From CAYWBI01 sp964456445 (GTDB lineage Bacteria > Calditrichota > Calditrichia > Calditrichales > J004): a stretch of 24,628 nt of DNA. Shown here piece by piece: positions 13,770-21,545 of the stretch. The notes under the pieces were generated by a model, which ran no database searches, was not told the DNA's origin, and was given only the letters and a program-made list of their open reading frames with translations. A program made the translations under genes and the position numbers. The DNA is taken from NCBI GenBank assembly GCA_964456445.1, contig CAYWBI010000040.1:1-24628 (forward strand). Direction: 5' to 3'. The number at the start of each line of letters is the position of its first letter. Position 1 is the first letter of the stretch.

Positions 13770-14527
13770 TTTGCGGCCTGTTTGCCGAATTGCCCTTCTA
13801 TTTCTTTTCCCAAAGCCACCGCTTCGGTCTGCAAGTTGCTTTTAGGAAATTGCTGCTCAAATTTATCCAGTTCCTTTCGCGCCGAATCATAATTTTCGGC
13901 ATCGATATAGGTTATGACCTTGCCGAGTTGCGCATCATCGGCCCAGGGGGTATCGTAATAGGAGGCCAGCACATCGTCAAAGTATATGATTGACGCTCTA
14001 AATTTCTTCATTTTACGATAGATTACACCGCTGTTATAGTCTTTTTGGGCCAGCTTTGAGCGCAATTTTGATATTTTCTTCTCTGCATCTTTTCGAAAAC
14101 CCGCGGTGGGAAAATCTTCAATAAAGTTTTGATAGGCACGAATCGCCTTTAAGGTATATTCAGGATCAAGCTCCGGGCGCGGGGATTGCATATAATAACT
14201 TTCGGCCAGCATATACTCGGCCTGTGGCACCAGTTTGCTGTGTGGCATATGCGAAATCAACTTCTCAAATTCGGAAGCAGCCAGGATATATTCTTCCATC
14301 TTAAAATGGCTTTGTGCCAAATAGAATTGTGCGCTGTCAGCAATTGTACTACCCGAAAAAGACCAGACAATCCGTTGCAACTCGAGTGATGATTCAAAAT
14401 AATCTTCATCATCATAGGCAGCCTTTGCAGCATGGAACCGTTCAATTCCCGTGGCCGGTTTTTGATTGAGGGTAGAAGAACAAGCGTTAAAAAAAAACAC
14501 AACCGCAATAAAAATTAAATACTTCAA
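13766..14527 (-). CDS. bamD: Outer-membrane assembly lipoprotein BamD
   Basis: BamD is the TPR-rich periplasmic lipoprotein of the BAM complex that inserts beta-barrels in the outer membrane. The start is TTG 14527, preceded by AAGGAGG at five bases; a longer frame to 14635 has no such support and no signal. The 253-residue product then begins with a lipoprotein signal ending 'FFFNAC' (C16 lipidated). Tetratricopeptide-like repeats follow: 'AAYDDEDYFESSLELQRIV', 'SAQFYLAQSHFKMEEYILA', 'AEYMLAESYYM', and further copies to about 235. The neighbour upstream is an unassigned envelope protein; nadD follows with a 4-bp overlap. Confidence 0.9.
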   Translation of the reverse strand: MKYLIFIAVVFFFNACSSTLNQKPATGIERFHAAKAAYDDEDYFESSLELQRIVWSFSGSTIADSAQFYLAQSHFKMEEYILAASEFEKLISHMPHSKLVPQAEYMLAESYYMQSPRPELDPEYTLKAIRAYQNFIEDFPTAGFRKDAEKKISKLRSKLAQKDYNSGVIYRKMKKFRASIIYFDDVLASYYDTPWADDAQLGKVITYIDAENYDSARKELDKFEQQFPKSNLQTEAVALGKEIEGQFGKQAAK

Positions 14528-14553
14528 AAATTCCTCCTTAAAACAAATCGTCC

Positions 14554-15147
14554 TTAAGACCGGACGGTAAAAAATAGATAAACCATGCCCGCTACAGCGG
14601 ATACCACCAATAATGGTTCGGTCACCTTTGACCAAACACCCTGGTCCTGTAATCTGCCCCGGCTAAAAAGATAGTTCGACTTTTCCGCCTTTTCCCGCTC
14701 CCCTGAAATAATTTTATCCATAAAGGACCGGGTAAAGTTTATGGCAACCAATGGATCTGTACCGGAAGATTTTACCCAACCGGTCAGCGAAATATGTACA
14801 TGTCGCTGCAAAGAATCCGATCTCCAGGGCAAGAGGGAAAACCGAGGCACATATACGATATCTGTTTCAAATTGTTCAACATGTAATTCCGCTGTCCCGT
14901 TTTTTAAGTTGCCGATCTGCGCCTCAGGATTAAAATAGTGCACAAGATAATTTTGCAGATAGCCACGTTGCTGACCCTGCAGGGCGCCAAAACTAAAATG
15001 ATCAACGGGCTTCTCAATCTCAAGGGAATCAAAGGAGACCAGAAGCAATCGATCGATTACCTTGATATTGGACATATATTCCCCGCCTAATACAGTTTTT
15101 ACAGGGAAAACCGCAAATACGAAACTACAAAATAAAATAATTTTCAC
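14554..15147 (-). CDS. Hypothetical envelope protein with signal peptide and C-terminal membrane helix
   Basis: I do not recognise a family. Reading from GTG 15147 gives 197 residues with a signal-like start 'KIILFCSFVFAVFPVKTVLG' (2-21) and a hydrophobic C-terminal helix 'LLVVSAVAGMVYLFF' (179-193). The body is soluble-looking, with 'VDHFSFGALQGQQRGYLQNY' and 'FETDIVYVPRFSLLPWR'. The frame stays open upstream to 15363, but that part overlaps the HD-GYP gene and looks non-coding. The exact start is uncertain, as no good Shine-Dalgarno is seen. It lies 26 bp before bamD and may be translated with it, so a role in envelope assembly is possible but unproven. Confidence 0.6.
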   Translation of the reverse strand: MKIILFCSFVFAVFPVKTVLGGEYMSNIKVIDRLLLVSFDSLEIEKPVDHFSFGALQGQQRGYLQNYLVHYFNPEAQIGNLKNGTAELHVEQFETDIVYVPRFSLLPWRSDSLQRHVHISLTGWVKSSGTDPLVAINFTRSFMDKIISGEREKAEKSNYLFSRGRLQDQGVWSKVTEPLLVVSAVAGMVYLFFTVRS

Positions 15148-15295
15148 AGACTTGAACTTACCAAGCCCCTCATTTTTTTGCAATTTTTTATTACGGGCAG
15201 GGATGCCGGCAAATAAATATAGCCGACCCAGGAGGCACAACGATAATATTTTTACGGAAAACGGTATTGGCCTTAATATCCATGCGCCAATAAAT

Positions 15296-16582
15296 CTAAA
15301 GCGGACGGTATTTGCGCGAATAATAGAGGTTAAAAATACGAAACAATTTTTTCTGTTCTTCACTGCTTAGTTTATTTACCTTTTCCAGATCGTTAAAGGC
15401 AAATTGTTCTAAATAAGTCAAATGTTCCTGTGAAATTGAATCGGCGTGGCCATATTCCATAATCTGAACAATTTTATCCAGTGGGATATTTTTAAAATGA
15501 TAAACAACAAATGGCTCGAAGGACGTTCCGGTTTCACGGTCCAGCAATTGAATAATTTCATCAATAGGCATCCGGTCTTCATAGGGACGCCGGGAGGACA
15601 GGGAGTCAAAGACATCACAAACCGCTAAAATTTTTCCAGCACGGGGGATAATATCGCCCTTCTTGCCCCGCGGGTAACCACTGCCATCAATATGCTCGTG
15701 GTGTGCCGATGCAATATCCGTAACCTGCCCCAATTCGTCCGGCCATTTAATTTTTTCTAAAAGTGAACGTGTGATATACACATGACGCTTCATTATCTGG
15801 AATTCATCTTCCGTAGGGCGACGATCGCGCAGAAGTATCAATTCCGGGATGGCAATTTTTCCGATGTCATGCAACAGGCCGGCATAGCGTATCTGTTTTA
15901 TTTCATCGTGAGGCACCTCCATCATACGGGCCAGTTCAATGGCATATAAAGTAACCCGGCGGGAGTGGCCCGCTGAAATATAGTCCCTGGTATCCAGGGC
16001 CGATGAAACTACATTTACCATGGAGTCGAAGGCTTGTTGTAACTGATAATTGTGTCTTGTGGCCACAAACAGGTTGCCCGCTACAAGCGCCCATTCGGAA
16101 AGCATGGATATGACGGATGATGAAAAAGGATGGATTGCCGAATTCATTAATTGCAGGACAGCCAGAACTTCTTTTCCGGATGGATCGAATACAGGCTGGG
16201 TCAGCAGATGCCCGAGAGAAGCGCCATTGAGATGATCAATTTCCGGGTTGAGACGATCATTTTCCGATGGGTTGGAAATATGGACCAGCCGTTTCTCAAG
16301 ATAGGCCAGCCCTGCCGCACTTTCGTCCGGGGCAATGGTTACAACCCGGTTATTTATAATGGATCGCAACATTCCATTATCAGCAAGCCAAACATAAGCC
16401 TGCATACATGGGACTATTTCCTCAAGGGCCGATGCCATACGCACACAGAGACGCAAGGGAACGGTTTCACCATTCAGGGTGCGCGACAACTGGACAATTT
16501 GCTGTAACTGATTATTGTCCAACGTCAAATCTGTTTGACGAACGGCAATGGACGCCTTAGTCAACGTCTTCAAAGTCAGCAT
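15296..16582 (-). CDS. GAF / HD-GYP domain protein, putative c-di-GMP phosphodiesterase
   Basis: This 428-residue protein has an N-terminal GAF-like sensor (about 40-175; 'EIVPCMQAYVWLADNGML', 'PVFDPSGKEVLAVLQLMN') and a C-terminal HD-GYP domain (about 190-380). The metal and signature residues are intact: H206 ('SAGHSRRV'), H238-D239 ('GLLHDIGKIAIPE'), and 'HHEHIDGSGYPRG' (294-306). HD-GYP proteins hydrolyse c-di-GMP, sometimes cGAMP. No membrane segment is seen, so it is cytoplasmic. The ATG 16582 overlaps the upstream small gene by 26 bp and has GAGG touching it; a TTG three codons later (16573) has better spacing and may be the true start. Confidence 0.9.
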   Translation of the reverse strand: MLTLKTLTKASIAVRQTDLTLDNNQLQQIVQLSRTLNGETVPLRLCVRMASALEEIVPCMQAYVWLADNGMLRSIINNRVVTIAPDESAAGLAYLEKRLVHISNPSENDRLNPEIDHLNGASLGHLLTQPVFDPSGKEVLAVLQLMNSAIHPFSSSVISMLSEWALVAGNLFVATRHNYQLQQAFDSMVNVVSSALDTRDYISAGHSRRVTLYAIELARMMEVPHDEIKQIRYAGLLHDIGKIAIPELILLRDRRPTEDEFQIMKRHVYITRSLLEKIKWPDELGQVTDIASAHHEHIDGSGYPRGKKGDIIPRAGKILAVCDVFDSLSSRRPYEDRMPIDEIIQLLDRETGTSFEPFVVYHFKNIPLDKIVQIMEYGHADSISQEHLTYLEQFAFNDLEKVNKLSSEEQKKLFRIFNLYYSRKYRPL

Positions 16583-16736
16583 CCTCTATACTGGTACTGT
16601 GCTTCTGCTGAAAATCATCATCTTTATTTTTTGGATCGGTTTTAACAACGGGTGGTTTTTTACCACCGGTCAATAACCTGCGCAAATAGCGTAAAATAAT
16701 ATATCCAGCTAAAACCCAAAATAAAAACTTAACCAT
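16557..16736 (-). CDS. Small membrane-anchored protein with acidic tail (59 aa)
   Basis: A 59-residue frame starts at ATG 16736. It has one N-terminal membrane helix ('VKFLFWVLAGYIILRYL', 2-18), a basic stop-transfer patch 'RRLLTGGKK', and an acidic tail ending 'SIEDADFEDVD'. Small proteins of this layout, ending in a D/E-rich 'DADFEE' tail, recur in FCB-group genomes; their function is not known to me. It overlaps the start of the HD-GYP gene by 26 bp, which suggests translational coupling. The Shine-Dalgarno is poor. The composition pattern makes chance unlikely. Confidence 0.7.
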   Translation of the reverse strand: MVKFLFWVLAGYIILRYLRRLLTGGKKPPVVKTDPKNKDDDFQQKHSTSIEDADFEDVD

Positions 16737-16829
16737 CAGATTAAACCATAAATTTTATGAAAGAATAAAGATAATAAATGGATAGAAAAAATAAAAACAA
16801 AAAGAAAATGATTCTATGGCAGAATTATT

Positions 16830-16839
16830 ATCAGAAATA
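16830..16839 (+). repeat. Left 10-bp direct repeat (probable target-site duplication)
   Basis: ATCAGAAATA here is repeated exactly at 17070-17079, just outside the two inverted repeats of the element between them. Three bases separate it from the left inverted repeat. The direct repeat is evidence of transposition. Confidence 0.7.
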
Positions 16840-16842
16840 ATT

Positions 16843-17065
16843 AGTGTCCGGTTAAAATCTCAAATATTAAGACCAAGCCCTTTGATGTCAAGGCCAAACG
16901 CCTGAATAAAAATAGTCGGACTTGAAATAAGCTTGGTTTTTGGCGAAATTTCTGTTTGAGTCCCGAGTACTCGGGACTCAAACAGTCAGAATTTCTCATG
17001 CTTCACTCGCCAAAATTTCTATTATTTTTTCTTGAATGTCGCTTATGCAATTTTAACCGGACACT
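16843..17065. mobile_element. MITE-like element with 16-bp perfect terminal inverted repeats
   Basis: The ends are perfect inverted repeats: AGTGTCCGGTTAAAAT (16843-16858) and ATTTTAACCGGACACT (17050-17065). The element is 223 bp, encodes no transposase and is flanked by a 10-bp direct repeat. Inside is a 34-bp perfect palindrome (16952-16985; left half CTGTTTGAGTCCCGAGT), nested within 8-bp arms TTTTGGCG/CGCCAAAA (16938-16945 and 17008-17015). Target duplications of about 10 bp are known for IS4/IS231-type elements, so such a transposase may have moved it. It lies between the dNK gene and the small membrane-protein gene. Confidence 0.8.
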
Positions 17066-17069
17066 TGTG

Positions 17070-17079
17070 ATCAGAAATA
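17070..17079 (+). repeat. Right 10-bp direct repeat (probable target-site duplication)
   Basis: An exact copy of ATCAGAAATA at 16830-16839, four bases beyond the right inverted repeat. The 156 bp from here to the dNK stop codon hold no gene I can support. Confidence 0.7.
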
Positions 17080-17235
17080 TCGGTACAGCGGTCCTTGCCT
17101 AATGCAATTTTCTGATAACCGGTAAAAGATTTTTTGTAAATATCCTGCCTGATCGACCCGTAAAGTGTGCACAATATCGAAACATTGCGTCCGCGTTTTA
17201 AAAGGCATGAGAAGCAAAACACGGTTCGTTGGTCT

Positions 17236-17877
17236 TCACACTTTGGGTTTGGGCTCTTTCTGTTTATTTACCTGACGGTTTATTTTTTCAAGGATATAAT
17301 TAAAATCTTCTTCATTGTTTACAAAATCGAGTTCATCCATATTGACAATAATCAACGGGGTCTGATTATAGAGGGAAAAATATTCGTCATACAACTCATT
17401 GAGACGGGCAATATATTCTGTATCCATGCCGCTTTCAATCAAACGGTTGCGTTGGCGGATATTTTCCATCAGGCGGGAAGTAGATGTCTTAAGGTAAATG
17501 GCAAAATCCGGGATGGCGATTTGTTGTTCCATCACACGGGCCAGGCCATCATATAATTTCATTTCGGCGCTGTTAAGATTTGTCAGGGCAAAAATGCGGT
17601 CTTTCTGAAACATATAATCGCTGATTATACGATTTTGAAAAAGGTCATATTGTCTGAGTTGTTCCTGTTGGCGGAAACGGCTTAGCAAAAAAAATATTTG
17701 AGTCTGAAAGGCATAGCGGCGCGGATCATTGTAAAAATCTTCCAAAAAAGGGTTGCTTTCAAACTCTTCCAGCACCAGATGTGCACCGTACCAATGGCTA
17801 AGTTTGGTGGCAAGCGTTGTTTTTCCGGCGCCGATAACCCCTTCCACTGCAAAGTATTTAAAATTAATTCGGGACAT
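17236..17877 (-). CDS. Deoxynucleoside kinase
   Basis: This 213-residue protein is a deoxynucleoside kinase of the dCK/dGK family, which phosphorylates salvaged deoxynucleosides. The P-loop 'GVIGAGKTT' (13-21) and 'LVLEEFESNPFLEDFYNDPRRYAF' region (34-57) are typical; E38 would be the catalytic base. 'ISDYMFQKDRIFA' (85-97) takes the place of the ERS motif, with the lid later in 'RQRNRLIESGMD'. This form is common in Bacteroidetes-like genomes. The ATG lies 1 bp after the folK stop, so they are in one operon. The preferred base cannot be told from sequence. Confidence 0.88.
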   Translation of the reverse strand: MSRINFKYFAVEGVIGAGKTTLATKLSHWYGAHLVLEEFESNPFLEDFYNDPRRYAFQTQIFFLLSRFRQQEQLRQYDLFQNRIISDYMFQKDRIFALTNLNSAEMKLYDGLARVMEQQIAIPDFAIYLKTSTSRLMENIRQRNRLIESGMDTEYIARLNELYDEYFSLYNQTPLIIVNMDELDFVNNEEDFNYILEKINRQVNKQKEPKPKV

Positions 17878-17878
17878 A

Positions 17879-18364
17879 TTACCAGCTTTTCTCCAAACGT
17901 TTTACCTTGCCCCGGTCCGTACACTTGAGCAATAACTCTTCGATCGGTGTTCCTGCCCTGTTTTTAAACTTCGGTTCAATTTCACTCAAGGGAAGCAATA
18001 CAAACAATCGTTTATCCAGTTCAATATGGGGAACCGTTAATGTTTTGCTAACAACAGGCGGTCCGTCATAATCTAAAATATCCAGATCAATTTCTCTCGG
18101 GCCCCAACGATAACGCGGTTTGCGTCCAATTGATTTCTCAATTTTCTTCAACTGTTTCAGCAAAACCAGCGGTGAAAGGGACGTATTAAGACAGATGACG
18201 GCATTTATAAAATCCGGCTGATCTTCTACGCCGTATGCAGCGGATTCATAGATGCCTGATTTTGCATAGATTGTTCCATTAAGGGCAATGTCTTGTAACG
18301 CTTGTGTCAATGCTGCCTCGCGGTTGCCAAGATTTGCACCAAGACCGATATAGTAGCGGAACAT
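17879..18364 (-). CDS. folK: 2-amino-4-hydroxy-6-hydroxymethyldihydropteridine pyrophosphokinase
   Basis: FolK transfers pyrophosphate from ATP to 6-hydroxymethyl-dihydropterin in folate synthesis. The 161-residue length is typical. It has 'YIGLGANLGNREAAL' (5-19), 'QPDFINAVICLNT' (49-61), and the ATP/Mg motif 'RYRWGPREIDLDILDYDG' (84-101) with D93 and D95. It follows folB by 30 bp and precedes the dNK gene. folP is not in the window. Confidence 0.95.
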   Translation of the reverse strand: MFRYYIGLGANLGNREAALTQALQDIALNGTIYAKSGIYESAAYGVEDQPDFINAVICLNTSLSPLVLLKQLKKIEKSIGRKPRYRWGPREIDLDILDYDGPPVVSKTLTVPHIELDKRLFVLLPLSEIEPKFKNRAGTPIEELLLKCTDRGKVKRLEKSW

Positions 18365-18394
18365 ATCCTATCCTTGTTCAAGCAGGCCGGAATA

Positions 18395-18763
18395 TTAATC
18401 TTTTTTTATCGATTTGCGTTCCAGTTCTACTTCTACAAAATCCAACAGGCCGTTTAAAGGGACATGCGGCTTGCGGACACGAATGGTAACCGATCCAATG
18501 CCCTCAATCTCCAGAACCCCGTCCGCAATTTTAGACGCCACGGTTTCAATCAGTTTAAACTTATTTCGTTGAAAGACATCATGCGCAATTGTATAGATGC
18601 GACGGTAATCGATAGTCTGATCCAGGTCATCATTTTGGGCGGATTTGCTTAAATCGCATGTAGCTTCAATATCCACTTCAAATTTTTGGCCCAGTTCACG
18701 CTCGGCTTTATAGTAGCCGTGATGGGCATAAAAGATGATGTTTTTTAATCTGATTTTATCCAT
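18395..18763 (-). CDS. folB: Dihydroneopterin aldolase
   Basis: FolB cleaves 7,8-dihydroneopterin to 6-hydroxymethyl-dihydropterin and glycolaldehyde, supplying FolK. The 122-residue protein shows 'IIFYAHHGYYKAERELGQKF' (9-28), with E23 at the pterin-binding Glu position, 'TIDYRRIY' and the catalytic Lys K98 in 'VRKPHVPL'. It opens a folB-folK-dNK run, 110 bp after the CNB-PFK gene. I see no clear Shine-Dalgarno. Confidence 0.94.
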   Translation of the reverse strand: MDKIRLKNIIFYAHHGYYKAERELGQKFEVDIEATCDLSKSAQNDDLDQTIDYRRIYTIAHDVFQRNKFKLIETVASKIADGVLEIEGIGSVTIRVRKPHVPLNGLLDFVEVELERKSIKKD

Positions 18764-18858
18764 GAGAAGAAATCGCTTATGCCTGCTTTATTCTAAACAC
18801 TATTTCGGCCTCAAACACTCTGGCTTAAAAGTCTGGGAAATTTAGAAACGCGCCCCAT

Positions 18859-18878
18859 TTTAAACAAATTTGTTTAAA
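18859..18878. other. 20-bp perfect palindrome over the CNB-PFK stop codon
   Basis: TTTAAACAAATTTGTTTAAA is a perfect palindrome that includes the stop codon of the phosphofructokinase-like gene (18874-18876) and runs toward folB. It is AT-rich with no T tract after it, so it is not a clear terminator. It could be an operator for folB or simple chance in AT-rich DNA. Confidence 0.35.
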
Positions 18879-20337
18879 GACGGTTTGCCAAATCTGCGAG
18901 GCCGCAATTGACCGAGTTGTCCGTCCGGATTTTATCAAAAGGAATACTTGATTCATTACCGGCCTGTACCGCGGGCATGACGCGATCTTTACCTTCCTCC
19001 ATCAACTGGCAAAGCTGTTTGGCCATGCGTTGTGCCAGGGTGATATCGAGATTATTGGGCATGGCGCCGCGTACATCACGGGAAAAAGCTTCGCACACAA
19101 TTTTTTGCCCGGTATTTAATCCGGCTCTGAGGAGTTCGTCCCTGAAATATTCGGCCGCATTTATCGTTATGCCCAGGGCTTTGCGTTCACTTCTCTTGTA
19201 TCCTTCGGCCACGACAATCACCGTTTCCGAACGCGGGCCAATACGCCGGGCCAAATCCGCCAGATCATATTCGGCTTTGGGCAGAACGGCCAGATGCGCC
19301 CCTGCCCCAAGACAGGAATGCAAGGCATGATATCCACCCTGCGCGCCCATCATTTCGATAATATAGCACCGTTTGTGGGTGCGGGCGTCGGCCATATAAC
19401 AACGGATTTTTTCCGCGCCTACTTCAACACCGGTAAATTCCCCGATGCAGGAAGTGCCATAGACATCGCTATCGATGGTGACCGGGATAAAGTAGCAGCT
19501 CACAGAACCGGCAAGTTTTTTTGACAGGGCATTGATGCCGGCAAATGTTCCGTTTCCACCGATACCAATAATCGTTTTCACCTTCCGGCCCCGGATATTT
19601 TTCACCGCTTTTTGTTGAATGGCGTCCTGTTTAAAATCCGGGAAACGTTCGGTACGGAAATCCGCTCCACGTTGTGTGCGCAATGGCGGTGAAAAAATCA
19701 TACCGCGGATATTGTCCATTTGTTTAAAAGTTTCACTGCTATAAATCAACCCACGATAGTCCTCCGTACGATTCGTGACGATGGATTTAAAACCTTCAGC
19801 AGCGATAAATATTTTACGCCCGGCTTTTTCAAGATATTCGCTAAGATAGGCCGTAACCGAGTTATAACCCGGCGCACATCCGCCGTCCTGGATCAGTAAG
19901 ACATCCATTTCATCATACAGTGCATCCGCCTCGCGAATATACGAGGTGACCAGCCTGGCAAAGCCTTTGTAAACCTTAGCCAGCAAGCGGGGCGAAATCG
20001 CATCTTCATTTTGTAAATCATTTTTATGTAAACGCAAAAGCGTGCCATCCGTTTTTGCAACGATGCCACCTGTACGGTTGCGTTCATCTATCAGCGCAAC
20101 TTCACCAAACAATTCACCACTATTATAATATTTTACAGCCCGGCCAAATTTCATAAGCACAAAGCGGCCATCGAGAACGATAAAGGCACAATTCCCCACA
20201 TCCCCTTCATTAAATACGGTCTCCCCGGCCTTAAAGGTTAATGGCGTTAATATCCCGGCCAGGGAAACAGCTTCATCTTTATCCAAATGTTGAAGGCTTT
20301 TTACCTGTTGCACTACATCGATTGCCTGGGTTTTCAT
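18874..20337 (-). CDS. Cyclic-nucleotide-binding domain fused to a divergent 6-phosphofructokinase
   Basis: This 487-residue protein joins a CNB domain (about 15-135) to a PFK-family domain (about 144-455). In the CNB part, 'GELFGEVALIDERNRTGG' (74-91) is a phosphate-binding cassette with E79 and R88 kept. The PFK part has 'DGGCAPGYNS' (151-160, for GGDAPGMN), 'GIGGNGTFAG' (258-267, for GGDGS), the catalytic 'TIDSD' (287-291, for TIDND), T320-R323, 'MMGAQGG' (329-335, for MGR-xxG) and 'VAEGY' (376-380). The catalytic Asp D289 is kept, but the Mg-site Asp is Asn (N262) and the MGR Arg is Ala (A332). It may be a ligand-gated PFK or a relative with another substrate. AGGTGAT precedes the ATG. 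Confidence 0.85.
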   Translation of the reverse strand: MKTQAIDVVQQVKSLQHLDKDEAVSLAGILTPLTFKAGETVFNEGDVGNCAFIVLDGRFVLMKFGRAVKYYNSGELFGEVALIDERNRTGGIVAKTDGTLLRLHKNDLQNEDAISPRLLAKVYKGFARLVTSYIREADALYDEMDVLLIQDGGCAPGYNSVTAYLSEYLEKAGRKIFIAAEGFKSIVTNRTEDYRGLIYSSETFKQMDNIRGMIFSPPLRTQRGADFRTERFPDFKQDAIQQKAVKNIRGRKVKTIIGIGGNGTFAGINALSKKLAGSVSCYFIPVTIDSDVYGTSCIGEFTGVEVGAEKIRCYMADARTHKRCYIIEMMGAQGGYHALHSCLGAGAHLAVLPKAEYDLADLARRIGPRSETVIVVAEGYKRSERKALGITINAAEYFRDELLRAGLNTGQKIVCEAFSRDVRGAMPNNLDITLAQRMAKQLCQLMEEGKDRVMPAVQAGNESSIPFDKIRTDNSVNCGLADLANRL

Positions 20338-20458
20338 ATGATATCACCTACTGTTTTTTTGCTGAACATGAATTTAATACATGAGACCGATGGATTAAAG
20401 GAAAATCGTTTTAGAACGTGAAATTGCATTGAGCCCGTTTCGCCCGGCGGCTGATAAA

Positions 20459-20483
20459 TAAAAAAGGCCGCACCATGGCAGCC
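20459..20483 (-). terminator. Intrinsic terminator downstream of fcl
   Basis: On the minus strand GGCTGC (20483-20478) pairs with GCGGCC (20471-20466) across CATGGT, followed by TTTTTTATTT. It lies 43 bp after the fcl stop codon and closes the fucose-nucleotide operon. Confidence 0.65.
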
Positions 20484-20526
20484 AGTTTTTGCTCATAAAT
20501 TTATAGCGATGCGTGCACCGGGCAGC

Positions 20527-21459
20527 CTATTTTTTACTGTGAACTTTATAGTCCTGATAGGCATGTTCGATTCCTTCTTTAAGACCAATTTTATACTTCC
20601 AGCCCAGATTATTAAGACGGCCCACATCGAGGAGTTTACGTGGTGTGCCATCCGGCCTGGATGTATTATAATTGAGTTCACCGTTAAATCCGGTTATCTC
20701 TTTGACCAGTTCGGCCAGTTCAGCAATTGAAATATCCTTACCGGTGCCGATATTTATAAAAGGAATGCCTCCATAGTTTTGCATTAAAAAATAACAGGCA
20801 TCGGCCAAATCATCCACATGTAAAAATTCCCTCCTGGGTGTGCCGCTTCCCCAAATTTCTACAGACCGTGCACCGCTTTGTGCTGCTTCATGAAATTTAC
20901 GGATTAATGCCGGCAACACATGGGAGTTTTGCAGATCATAATTATCCCCCGGGCCGTAAAGATTTGTCGGCATGGCTGAAATAAAATCAGCGCCATATTG
21001 TTTACTGTAAAATTCGGCTAATTTTATACCGGCTATTTTTGCCACGGCATAGGCTTCATTGGTTGGTTCAAGCGCACCGGTAAGCAGATATTCTTCCTTT
21101 AACGGTTGGGGGGCCAGCTTGGGATAGATGCAGGAGCTGCCGAGGAACAGCAACTTTTTGGCCGAATGTTCATGGGCGGCATGGATGATGTTTGCTTCCA
21201 TCATCATGTTTTGATAGATAAACTCCGCCGGATAGGTGTTGTTGGCATGTATCCCGCCTACCCTGGCGGCCGCCAGAAAAACATATTCCGGTTTTTCCGT
21301 ACTAAAAAATGTCTCCACATCCGCCTGCCGCAATAGGTCCAATTCCGCATGTGTTTTTGTGATAATATGTGTATGACCGGCGGATTTTAGGCGGCGAACG
21401 ATGGCTGAGCCAACAAGGCCGCGGTGGCCGGCTATATAAATTTTAGAATTTTTTTGCAT
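20527..21459 (-). CDS. fcl: GDP-L-fucose synthase
   Basis: Fcl epimerises and reduces GDP-4-keto-6-deoxymannose to GDP-L-fucose. The 310-residue SDR protein has the nucleotide motif 'GHRGLVGSAIV' (11-21), S108-S109 in 'LFLGSSCIYPK', and the Tyr-Lys pair Y137/K141 in 'NEAYAVAKIAG'. 'NLYGPGDNYD' and 'TPRREFLHVDDLA' are family marks. ATG 21459 is chosen; a GTG four codons upstream (21471) is also possible. It follows gmd by 86 bp and completes the two-step pathway. Confidence 0.95.
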   Translation of the reverse strand: MQKNSKIYIAGHRGLVGSAIVRRLKSAGHTHIITKTHAELDLLRQADVETFFSTEKPEYVFLAAARVGGIHANNTYPAEFIYQNMMMEANIIHAAHEHSAKKLLFLGSSCIYPKLAPQPLKEEYLLTGALEPTNEAYAVAKIAGIKLAEFYSKQYGADFISAMPTNLYGPGDNYDLQNSHVLPALIRKFHEAAQSGARSVEIWGSGTPRREFLHVDDLADACYFLMQNYGGIPFINIGTGKDISIAELAELVKEITGFNGELNYNTSRPDGTPRKLLDVGRLNNLGWKYKIGLKEGIEHAYQDYKVHSKK

Positions 21460-21545
21460 GATATGTTTCACTCTTTCCGTATATCCTTCAGTGTTCTATT
21501 TAAAATGTGCCCGTTTTTCCGAAACACAACAACGCACGTTCATTA

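Noticed and set aside
14528..14635. Longer start for bamD
   Set aside because: The extension overlaps the upstream gene and would displace the lipoprotein signal; TTG 14527 has a strong AAGGAGG and gives a proper lipobox.
15148..15363. N-terminal extension of the hypothetical envelope gene
   Set aside because: It overlaps the HD-GYP gene, lacks a ribosome-binding site and would bury the signal peptide inside the protein.
16952..16985. 34-bp palindrome as a transcription terminator
   Set aside because: It is not followed by a T run on either strand and is better explained as the inner structure of the MITE.
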